This document shows positions 32,923-39,203 of a stretch of DNA of 39,203 nucleotides, in pieces. The DNA comes from an uncultured Prevotellaceae bacterium (GTDB taxonomy: Bacteria; Bacteroidota; Bacteroidia; Bacteroidales; Bacteroidaceae). The stretch is from NCBI GenBank assembly GCA_900315105.1, contig OMXX01000068.1:1-39203 (forward strand). Direction: 5' to 3'. A program made the translations under genes and the position numbers. The notes beneath the pieces are model-generated. The model saw only the letters and a program-made list of their open reading frames with translations, ran no database searches and was not told the DNA's origin. Numbering within the stretch: position 1 is the first letter of the stretch; each line of letters opens with the position of its first letter.

Positions 32923-34061
32923 TTGGTCAATGGTGCTTCAAGAAGGATTCTTTCTACCACATATTCAGCAGCATGTCCATCATCCTTGCTTCCATAATTT
33001 AACATAAAATCATCTGAATATGGATGCTTCATATCCAACTTTTGCAAGTTTTCCAAAAGTTCTTCATTATCTTTGCTATGAGGAAAAGGTAATTGATAAT
33101 ACTCTGGTCGGATACCTCTTTGTTGGATATAAGTCGATTCGTCTGTTGCAAATAGTAAAACAGGTTTTTTCATCAACAAGAAATCTATCATGATAGATGA
33201 ATAATCCGTTATCAACAAATCGGCTATAAGAAACAGTTGCTGAGCATCTGCATACCTAGTGACATCAATGATATCATCTGTATAAGCAAAAGGCAGGGCC
33301 TTACCGAACAGATTTGGATGAGAGCGAACAAGGAGGCACCAGCTCTCACCGGTCTTTTCTTTCAGACGCTGTAACAATGCATCCCCATCCAAGCCATAAC
33401 AACTCATTTCGCCGTTATCTCTGAATGTCGGGGCGTAAATCACAATTCTTTTCTTGTGATCAATTCCCAGCTTTTTCTTTGTTTCAACGATATCTGAGAT
33501 TGAAGCCTTGAAATAGATATCATTTCTTGGATAGCCTTTTTCCATAATCTCCCCATTGTACCATAAAGCCCTTCTTATAAAGCATGAGGTCCACTTTCCG
33601 TCAGAGAGGACCAAATTCGTCAATTTTGAATCAGCCATACTGTTCTTTACATATTCAGGCGGGAGTTTGTCAACACATTCCGCCTCAACATATTTGAGGG
33701 GAAAAGAGCCATGACACGTTTGAATCAAGTACTGACCGGTCTTCTTAATATATCTGATTTTATCACCTTTGCTATTCATCACGATGACCTTTGCAGTCGC
33801 TAAATGAAAAGCGCCCCAAAAACCAGATTTTCTTATATATGAAATCGACGAAGGCAAATCAGGAATATCATAATCAGATAACCAAACCAATCTATAGGGT
33901 AGGGTTTTATGAATGATCTCTTCTGCAATAGCTTTCGGATTACAACTATAACTCTCATTAATAAAAACCACTTTATCGCTTTGTATTCTAAACAAAGCGA
34001 AGAGATACTTATACAGTTGCAACTTGATATCAGCCAATATCCTTAAAACAGAATGGATCAT
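32919..34061 (-). CDS. CDP-glycerol/ribitol phosphotransferase (TagB/TagF family)
   Basis: This encodes 380 residues from the ATG at 34059-34061, 11 bases past the TarI-like stop; an upstream TTG would overlap that gene. The Glyphos_transf domain shows YLIQTCHGSFPLKYVEAE (near residue 130), GYPRND, IVIYAPTFRDNGE, LVRSHPNLF and ADLLITDYSSIMIDF, the usual His and DYSS landmarks. Relatives add glycerol- or ribitol-phosphate from CDP-polyols to teichoic acids. In this Gram-negative setting it should attach a polyol phosphate to the repeat unit before flipping. Confidence 0.85.
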   Translation of the reverse strand: MIHSVLRILADIKLQLYKYLFALFRIQSDKVVFINESYSCNPKAIAEEIIHKTLPYRLVWLSDYDIPDLPSSISYIRKSGFWGAFHLATAKVIVMNSKGDKIRYIKKTGQYLIQTCHGSFPLKYVEAECVDKLPPEYVKNSMADSKLTNLVLSDGKWTSCFIRRALWYNGEIMEKGYPRNDIYFKASISDIVETKKKLGIDHKKRIVIYAPTFRDNGEMSCYGLDGDALLQRLKEKTGESWCLLVRSHPNLFGKALPFAYTDDIIDVTRYADAQQLFLIADLLITDYSSIMIDFLLMKKPVLLFATDESTYIQQRGIRPEYYQLPFPHSKDNEELLENLQKLDMKHPYSDDFMLNYGSKDDGHAAEYVVERILLEAPLTK

Positions 34062-34072
34062 ATGATTAATTT

Positions 34073-34798
34073 TTATTTTAACCAAGTATCCTTGTCCATT
34101 TTCAGATAACCTTTGAACATCTCCAGATCATCTCGGGTTGTCAATTTGATATTCTTATCAGAGCCGGCAGCAAAGTGAAGCGTTTCCCCCAGTTCCACCA
34201 TCATGGTATTCGTGTAAGAAGAGCCGTAGATGCCGATCTCTTTCTCGAAAGCCTCATGATAAGCGGCGTCTAATCGATCAAACCGATATGCCTGTGGGGT
34301 TGAGACACGACGTAAGGTCTCACGAGGGATATATTGTCTGGTGGTAGCCGGGTCATCCGGGTTCACAATAAAGATCTGCTCATTGTAAGGTAGGGACGTG
34401 ACGCCATTACCGTATTTCCTGGCTGTCTTAATGACATCTGTCAACACCTCTGCATCTACCAACGGGCGGATGCCATCATGTATGATCACTATCGCATCCT
34501 CCTGAACTTTCCCTTCCAGATGATAGACTCCATTTCGAATACTCTCCTGTCCGGAATTTCCGCCAGACACCACCCATTTCAGTTTTGAGATATTGAACTG
34601 GTGCGCATAGGCCCATAAGATGTCATGCCACCCGTCAATACAGACTACCTCGATGGCATCAATTAACGGATGTCGCTGGAAACTCTCCAGCGTATAGATC
34701 AGAACTGGCTTATCATAAACATTGATAAACTGCTTAGGAATGTCCTGTCCCATTCTGCTGCCAGAGCCGCCTGCAATAATGATGGCAATATTATTCAT
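34073..34798 (-). CDS. TarI/IspD-like cytidylyltransferase
   Basis: This 241-residue enzyme has IIAGGSGSRMGQDIPKQF at the start. VVCIDGWHD (TarI-like), VVSGGNSGQESIRNGV, IIHDGIRPLV (IspD itself usually reads VHDAARP) and NIKLTTRDDLEM follow. It makes a CDP-polyol from CTP and a polyol phosphate; ribitol-5-phosphate is the usual TarI substrate, and no TarJ reductase is present. It directly precedes the TagB/F-like gene, which supports a polyol-phosphate role over isoprenoid synthesis. A recruited second IspD is possible. Confidence 0.82.
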   Translation of the reverse strand: MNNIAIIIAGGSGSRMGQDIPKQFINVYDKPVLIYTLESFQRHPLIDAIEVVCIDGWHDILWAYAHQFNISKLKWVVSGGNSGQESIRNGVYHLEGKVQEDAIVIIHDGIRPLVDAEVLTDVIKTARKYGNGVTSLPYNEQIFIVNPDDPATTRQYIPRETLRRVSTPQAYRFDRLDAAYHEAFEKEIGIYGSSYTNTMMVELGETLHFAAGSDKNIKLTTRDDLEMFKGYLKMDKDTWLK

Positions 34799-34825
34799 TG
34801 AAGAATTGTTATTTAAGGCGATCGC

Positions 34826-35380
34826 TTAATATTGAAACGGACTATCAAAATCCTTTAACAGGGGGTGCTTGGTATCCTTCTCTGAAAGGATGGCTTGATC
34901 CATCGGGATTTTCCAGTAAATCCTTAAAGAATCATCCAAAATAGAGATACCACCATCTGCTTCTGGATGATAGAACTCATCACACTTATATTGGAAAACC
35001 GCTGTTTCTGACAAAACCGCAAAACCATGGGCAAAACCTTTGGGGATAAAGATCTGACGATGGTTTTCTTCGGTCAGTTCCACGGCTACATGCTGACCAT
35101 AGGTCGGACTCCCTTTTCGGATATCGACTGCTACGTCCAGGACTGCGCCTTTGACACAGCGCACCAACTTGCTCTGGGTAAAGGGCGGACGCTGGAAATG
35201 CAATCCGCGCATCACGCCATAGGATGATTTACTCTCATTGTCCTGGACAAAGACAACCTTTCCGATCTTCTCGTCAAACTCCCTTTGGGAGAACGACTCA
35301 AAGAAGTAACCTCGCGCATCTTCAAACAGGCGCGGTTCAATCACAACGACCCCATCAAGGATGGTTTTAAGGACTTCCAT
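34826..35380 (-). CDS. rfbC: dTDP-4-dehydrorhamnose 3,5-epimerase (RmlC)
   Basis: This encodes 184 residues from the ATG at 35378-35380; the open frame continues 19 codons upstream into the leader, but this start fits the family (MEVLKTILDGVVVIEPRLF). RmlC landmarks are FEDARGYFFESF, SYGVMRGLHFQ (catalytic His in RGLHFQ), KGAVLDVAVDIRKGSPTYG and IPKGFAHGFAVL. It epimerises dTDP-4-keto-6-deoxyglucose. RmlA, RmlB and RmlD are absent from the window, so they must be encoded elsewhere. It is the first gene after the promoter at 35514, with about 125 bases of leader. Confidence 0.9.
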   Translation of the reverse strand: MEVLKTILDGVVVIEPRLFEDARGYFFESFSQREFDEKIGKVVFVQDNESKSSYGVMRGLHFQRPPFTQSKLVRCVKGAVLDVAVDIRKGSPTYGQHVAVELTEENHRQIFIPKGFAHGFAVLSETAVFQYKCDEFYHPEADGGISILDDSLRIYWKIPMDQAILSEKDTKHPLLKDFDSPFQY

Positions 35381-35471
35381 AAATATTAAGGTAAATAAAA
35401 TACTACTAACGCGCGGGCATAACAGACTTATAGCCAAAACGTTAGACTTCTTTTAATTTGAAAAATTAACC

Positions 35472-35507
35472 AAAAAGGGTCCTATTTTTGGAATCGATTC
35501 CCTTTTT
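35472..35507 (-). promoter_or_regulatory. Structured 5' leader, copy B
   Basis: On the minus strand AAAAAGGG (35500-35507) can pair with CCCTTTTT (35472-35479) over a 20-base loop. The 5' arm runs into the palindrome GGAATCGATTCC (35490-35501). Spacing to the -7 box and loop length are identical to copy A at 8833-8868. The two stem changes between the copies are compensated. Confidence 0.55.
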
Positions 35508-35513
35508 ATTCTG

Positions 35514-35543
35514 CAAAAGTACGTTTTTTTTTTTAATAAACCA
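35514..35543 (-). promoter_or_regulatory. Promoter of the glycan-assembly operon
   Basis: The minus-strand -7 box TACTTTTG (35514-35521) is a full TAnnTTTG match. The -33 side is imperfect (TGG at 19 bases) and lies across an A11 run. Transcription would start near 35508 and lead into rfbC. Confidence 0.5.
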
Positions 35544-35575
35544 TAAAATCTGCCTGAATTTAGCAGATTTTATGG
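35541..35575 (-). terminator. Hairpin between wzz-like gene and next promoter
   Basis: CCATAAAATCTGC and GCAGATTTTATGG form a perfect 13-base stem with a nine-base loop, eight bases past the Wzz-like stop. The run after it on the minus strand is TTTATTAAAA rather than a pure U-tract, so termination may be partial. Confidence 0.6.
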
Positions 35576-35582
35576 TTTTATG

Positions 35583-36647
35583 TTAGGAGAGTCCGAGAAG
35601 CGGCTTCAACTGCTTCTCTTTGGAAAGTGCATAAATGGTGGTTCCTAAGGCTGCTAAGAAAAGACAAACGAATACAACGACATCCCGTTTAGGACTAGAA
35701 GGACCCAATGGGACTGTAGCAGACTGGATCGTCGCAAAAGAAGGCGTCGTTTCCTGCACTTTGGCTTTTGCAGCCAGTACTTGTGCACTCGTAGCCGTAT
35801 AATTGTTATATTGCAGCTGCATCTCATTTTCCAAGTCATTTTGTTTCTGCATGGCAGAGAGCAGATAGATTTCCTGGTTGGCATCCACATACTCGGAATA
35901 GAGTAAACGGGCACGTTCATAATCTTTCTTGGCCTGTTTATTTAACTTCAGCGCATAATCCAAATCATAACGCGCTTTTTGAGTACGATAATTTGTAATA
36001 AAATCTTGCAAACGGTTTCTCACCGAGTCTGCCAACTGAGCTACCACATAAGGATCTTGAGCTTTCACCTCTATAGTGATTAAACCCGTCTTCTTGTCAA
36101 TCTTGCACTGTACGTTTTCAATCGCTAAATCCGCGATGCGCGCCTGTTCGGGCGTCAGTTCAAAGGTATTTACCAATGTATCTTTTCGGGGTTTAGGGGC
36201 TCTCAGGCCAAAACAATCCTCCCACCAGGGTACGCGCCATTCATATTTCAGATAATCATAGTAAGACATCGTCTTCTTGTCTTTCTTTTGTTGGACCTTG
36301 ATGGGGAATAATGATGTCTTAAAGTCCACACTTTTCATCAAATCCGGATAAACATTCGGCGTAATGGCATCACCTCCTTGGGAACCAGAACCAATATTAA
36401 CGCCAAACGACGATGCCAGAGAAGCCAGACCACCCAAACTGCTACTTCCACCACCTGTTTCAGGTGCCAATAAGATCTTACATTTGTAAGTTTTCGGCAA
36501 CGAGAAGCCTATGACTAACGCCAACACGAAAGCAATGCCCAATGTCTTGTAATAAAGCTTCTTATACTTTTTGATGGCCGTCCAAATGGCACCAAAGTCG
36601 ATGGACGCCTCAGACTTTTGTGCTATCTTCTTCTGATTATCTTCCAT
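35583..36647 (-). CDS. Wzz-type chain-length determinant
   Basis: This encodes 354 residues from the ATG at 36645-36647; a TTG four codons upstream lies one base past the previous stop and is less likely. TM1 is near residues 33-51 (LYYKTLGIAFVLALVIGFS). A Gly/Ser-rich linker (GGGSSSLGGLASLASSFG), a coiled-coil periplasmic domain and the terminal hydrophobic segment KRDVVVFVCLFLAALGTTIY follow. No kinase domain is fused, unlike Wzc. It probably sets polymer length with the large Wza-type protein encoded 13 bases upstream. Confidence 0.85.
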   Translation of the reverse strand: MEDNQKKIAQKSEASIDFGAIWTAIKKYKKLYYKTLGIAFVLALVIGFSLPKTYKCKILLAPETGGGSSSLGGLASLASSFGVNIGSGSQGGDAITPNVYPDLMKSVDFKTSLFPIKVQQKKDKKTMSYYDYLKYEWRVPWWEDCFGLRAPKPRKDTLVNTFELTPEQARIADLAIENVQCKIDKKTGLITIEVKAQDPYVVAQLADSVRNRLQDFITNYRTQKARYDLDYALKLNKQAKKDYERARLLYSEYVDANQEIYLLSAMQKQNDLENEMQLQYNNYTATSAQVLAAKAKVQETTPSFATIQSATVPLGPSSPKRDVVVFVCLFLAALGTTIYALSKEKQLKPLLGLS

Positions 36648-36660
36648 ACCTGTGTTCAAT

Positions 36661-39102
36661 TTAGAAAGACTTGATCAAATTCGTCACGGTTGCAATCATG
36701 GTCACCATCGTTGCCAGTGACGTACCGAGCGATGCGATCATCGCTATGTTCTGGTTGGCTGAGCGTGTCTTGTTGGGCACGATGATTTCACAGCCTGGCT
36801 CCACTTTGCCTTTGCTGGCCTTTGAGACGAGACCATTCTGATAAAGGATGTAGGCCTTAGAACGTTTAGCACCATTGCCATAGCCACCTGCCTTGTTGAT
36901 ATACCATTTATAGGGTTTGCCTTCCATATAGGCCACCGTGTTCGGATGCATCACGTTGCCATTGATCTTAACAGTACCAGAATATTCAGGTACGACCAAA
37001 CGATCCCCTTCACGGAGAACAACATCATAGTCGCTGCCCGGATTTGCCAAAGCCTTGTCGAGTTCGATACCTACATAATAGACAGTATCCTGTCCCATCT
37101 TACTGGCATCCAAGCCAGAGCCGCCCTGTACTTGTGCCATCTTCAGCAAATGCTCCAAACGGAACTTCTCATCTTCATTGAGTGGGCGTTCGATACGGGC
37201 ACCTCGGACATAGGCCTGATCAGTGACACCACCTGCCATCGCAATGACATCCGAAAGGCGCAGATTTTTCTTGTTCAGTGTATAAACACCTTCATAGAGT
37301 ACTTCACCAGTCACCAAGATGTTACGTTGTGGCACATAACCGGGGCTACTGCGCACAATCACCTCATCATAAGGCATGAGCGTAAAGCTGCGATCACCAT
37401 CAATCAAAAGACCATCCTTCAGGGTGAAAGAGAAGTTTTGGGCAATATCCTTTTTATAGGTCGTCGCCTTCGGGTCGATAATCCGTCGCGAGACATCGAC
37501 ACGAGCCGTCGAAGCCGCATCGGTCAGACCACCAGCCTGAATAATCAGGTCCTCGATGGTCTCGTTCTCAGCATAGTCATAAGTGCCAGGCACCTTGACC
37601 TCACCCATGATCGTGACGATACGTTGATTCGTCTTGTCCTGACGCACAGCAATGGTCAGGACATCCTCGTTCTCCAAGGGAATATCAGCTATGGTGCCAT
37701 TAAGGACACCTTCCAGATTCACAGAAATGACGCGCCACGTGCGGTCGGGTTTCATGCGATGCAAGACGGCACGACCTTGGAAGGCAATCTCCGTCACACC
37801 ACCCGCACTCTCCACCAGAGCACGGACCGTGGGGTTACTTCCTAAGTCATAATGACCCGGATGGAAGACTGCCCCTTCAACCGTCACTGTATTCTCATAA
37901 CGGGCCATGATGGAATCGACGGTTACAGAGTCACCATCAGCAACCTTGAAACCAGCCATTTCAAACTCGGGCACATTATAGGCAGAATACCTGTCACCTG
38001 CCACACGATTCAGACGGACGGCCCTGCGGTAAGCACCAGAAGCGAAACCACCCGCATACTTGATCAAGGTAGCCACACTCTCGTTCTTCTTCATCTCATA
38101 GGCCATCGGACGCTTCACATAACCTGCGATATCCACGATACAGTCGAAAGGACCAACCATGATGACATCATTGTCTGCCAAACGGACATTACCCGTGAGT
38201 TTGCCATTGAGGATATAGTCATAGAGATCGACCGACGTCACTTGACGCCCCCCACGGAATACCTTAATGTTACGTAACGTACCGATGCCATTGACACCGC
38301 CTGCCATATACAAAGCATGGAAAACGGTTGCAAAAGCACTCAAGGTATAAGTACCTGGGGCAGCAACCTCACCCATAATATTCACACTGATGGTGCGGGT
38401 CTGACCAACCGTCAGACGGATCTCCGAACTCTTATAACGAGAACCGAGGGTCTCTTTGATGCGGGCATTGGCCTGAGCCACCGTGAGACCAGCAATATGA
38501 ATCGGACCATAGCCTGTGACCTGGATCGTACCATCAGGAGAGACCTGGAGTTGTTCAGACTTCTGAGAAGCACCATAGACATCAATAAAGACCTTATCAC
38601 CAGGGCCTACGACATAACTGGTCGGCGTGGCGATGTTCATGTTTGGCTCAAAGGAGAGCGCCTTCTTGTTGAAGATATCACGACCAAACACGATCTTACC
38701 ATTGTAAGTATTGTCGTCCAGTTCTGCCTTCTTCAGTTTTTCACGCGATACATCAGTCGCAGAAGAGGCTTTGACCTGTTGGGTAAAGAGGGGATTGCCT
38801 GCAGAATCTGTCAGAATGGCACCATTGTTGTCACGCAAACGACTGTCCTCTACCAAAACATCAGAATTAGCGCCTGATGAGCGGGTCGATTTACCGCCGT
38901 TCAGGTTTTCATACTGTGAACGAACGCGCTGGAGTTGCTGCATCGTGACGCCTTTCTGCATCAGACGAGTGGCAATCTGAGACTGGGAAGCGCCCGTCTT
39001 CTGCTCTCGCTGAATCTGTTGCATCACCTGGGTATCACTCATTTGTGCTTGAGATAGTAATGTCAAGCACGATAAAAACATCGTTAATAGATATTTTCTC
39101 AT
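36661..39102 (-). CDS. Large SLBB/Wza-type polysaccharide export protein
   Basis: This 813-residue protein has a signal peptide (YLLTMFLSCLTLLSQAQ) and a Gln/Arg-rich linker. The Poly_export domain follows near residues 155-235 (VVGPGDKVFIDVYGASQ), then about five SLBB repeats recognisable by GEVAAPGTYTLS, GYVKRPMAYEMK, GAVFHPGHYDLG, GEVKVPGTYDYA and GEVLYEGVYTLN. A hydrophobic C-terminal helix closes it. It is about three times the size of the lipoprotein Wza at 9048-9797 and lacks a lipobox Cys. Such long SLBB proteins form the outer-membrane exit in many Bacteroidetes loci. It opens the locus under the promoter at 39161-39190. Confidence 0.9.
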   Translation of the reverse strand: MRKYLLTMFLSCLTLLSQAQMSDTQVMQQIQREQKTGASQSQIATRLMQKGVTMQQLQRVRSQYENLNGGKSTRSSGANSDVLVEDSRLRDNNGAILTDSAGNPLFTQQVKASSATDVSREKLKKAELDDNTYNGKIVFGRDIFNKKALSFEPNMNIATPTSYVVGPGDKVFIDVYGASQKSEQLQVSPDGTIQVTGYGPIHIAGLTVAQANARIKETLGSRYKSSEIRLTVGQTRTISVNIMGEVAAPGTYTLSAFATVFHALYMAGGVNGIGTLRNIKVFRGGRQVTSVDLYDYILNGKLTGNVRLADNDVIMVGPFDCIVDIAGYVKRPMAYEMKKNESVATLIKYAGGFASGAYRRAVRLNRVAGDRYSAYNVPEFEMAGFKVADGDSVTVDSIMARYENTVTVEGAVFHPGHYDLGSNPTVRALVESAGGVTEIAFQGRAVLHRMKPDRTWRVISVNLEGVLNGTIADIPLENEDVLTIAVRQDKTNQRIVTIMGEVKVPGTYDYAENETIEDLIIQAGGLTDAASTARVDVSRRIIDPKATTYKKDIAQNFSFTLKDGLLIDGDRSFTLMPYDEVIVRSSPGYVPQRNILVTGEVLYEGVYTLNKKNLRLSDVIAMAGGVTDQAYVRGARIERPLNEDEKFRLEHLLKMAQVQGGSGLDASKMGQDTVYYVGIELDKALANPGSDYDVVLREGDRLVVPEYSGTVKINGNVMHPNTVAYMEGKPYKWYINKAGGYGNGAKRSKAYILYQNGLVSKASKGKVEPGCEIIVPNKTRSANQNIAMIASLGTSLATMVTMIATVTNLIKSF

Positions 39103-39160
39103 TATTATTAAATAGCTATTTTTCTAAATACCTTTTTCTATCTTTGCAAAAGATTGTGTG

Positions 39161-39190
39161 CAAAGGTAAAGGATTTTTTTGAATTAACAA
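39161..39190 (-). promoter_or_regulatory. Promoter of the SLBB/Wza-type gene
   Basis: The -33 TTG (39188-39190) is followed by a 19-base spacer and the -7 box TACCTTTG (39161-39168), giving a leader of about 50 bases to the ATG at 39102. A reverse-facing TATCTTTG (39139-39146) lies beside it but lacks a -33 box, so a divergent promoter is only possible. Confidence 0.6.
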
Positions 39191-39203
39191 AATTAATTCA
39201 TAA

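Noticed and set aside
35522..35534. T11/A11 run read as a terminator U-tract of the wzz-like gene
   Set aside because: On the coding (minus) strand the run is A, not U, so it cannot serve as the tail of the hairpin at 35541-35575.
36946..38877. Long plus-strand open frames opposite the SLBB/Wza-type gene (36946-37845, 37852-38277, 38317-38877)
   Set aside because: They lie fully inside a well-supported gene, lack promoters and show no recognisable domain.
39139..39146. Plus-strand TATCTTTG suggesting a divergent promoter
   Set aside because: No -33 TTG at the right spacing and no plus-strand gene start visible before the window ends; noted only as possible.
1..39203. CRISPR array, tRNA, rRNA, integrase or IS element
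   Set aside because: No regular spaced repeats, no tRNA-like cloverleaf and no transposase or recombinase motifs were found on reading either strand.

Overview
The window looks like a Bacteroidales chromosome, most likely Prevotellaceae. The evidence is the promoter style (-7 TAnnTTTG with a TTG about 20 bases upstream), the absence of clear Shine-Dalgarno sites, a Bacteroidetes-type polysaccharide locus, and a helper module (DUF4248, HU-like protein, a 37-residue smalltalk-type peptide and an amidase) that I know only from this phylum. Genus is inference. No tRNA, rRNA, CRISPR array, integrase or insertion sequence was seen.

Layout. (1) 1-8.7 kb, AT-rich, minus strand: an anti-phage-type island. 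It holds a truncated HEPN-like fragment, an AAA ATPase with a PD-(D/E)xK-like partner, a small membrane/soluble pair, a cassette of degenerate HNH protein, putative AbiC-type protein and membrane protein, and a split OLD-like pair (DUF3696-type ATPase plus TOPRIM-like partner). (2) 8.7-9.05 kb: a promoter with a structured leader and a cluster of CTTCGAC/GCTCAG repeats. (3) 9.05-14.3 kb, minus: an initiation/export operon with two tandem WecA/MraY-type phosphoglycosyl transferases (one lacking a catalytic Asp), a Wzc-like protein split in two, and a Wza-like lipoprotein. manA lies upstream under its own promoter. (4) 15.6-19.64 kb, plus strand: a replication-flavoured module (108-residue protein, RepA-like ATPase, DUF6371-like protein, DUF4248, HU-like protein, smalltalk peptide, frameshifted amidase) embedded in the polysaccharide locus. 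(5) 19.68-35.4 kb, minus: a 16-gene glycan assembly operon with a galacturonokinase-like kinase and nucleotidyltransferase, six glycosyltransferases, Wzy, Wzx, a DUF2334 deacetylase-like protein, an acetyltransferase, WecE, a CDP-polyol phosphate pair (TarI-like and TagB/F-like) and RmlC. (6) 35.6-39.1 kb, minus: a second export pair, an 813-residue SLBB/Wza protein and a Wzz-type protein.

How it works together: a Wzx/Wzy-type pathway. A WecA-like enzyme primes undecaprenyl phosphate, the glycosyltransferases and the polyol-phosphate transferase build the repeat unit, Wzx flips it, Wzy polymerises it, and Wzz/Wzc/Wza control length and export. Predicted building blocks include a 4-amino-4,6-dideoxy sugar, a uronate-type NDP-sugar and a polyol phosphate.

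Most notable: a G10 homopolymer and a GAAA duplication, both in the wzc-like coding sequence; two 5' leaders 26.6 kb apart that align without gaps and whose predicted stem differs only by compensated base pairs; a GGGAAAyTCCC motif just downstream of two predicted promoters of the embedded module; in-frame colonisation of two module genes by hairpin repeats; and several defence-type cassettes, one with a nuclease-like partner that has lost its active-site His.
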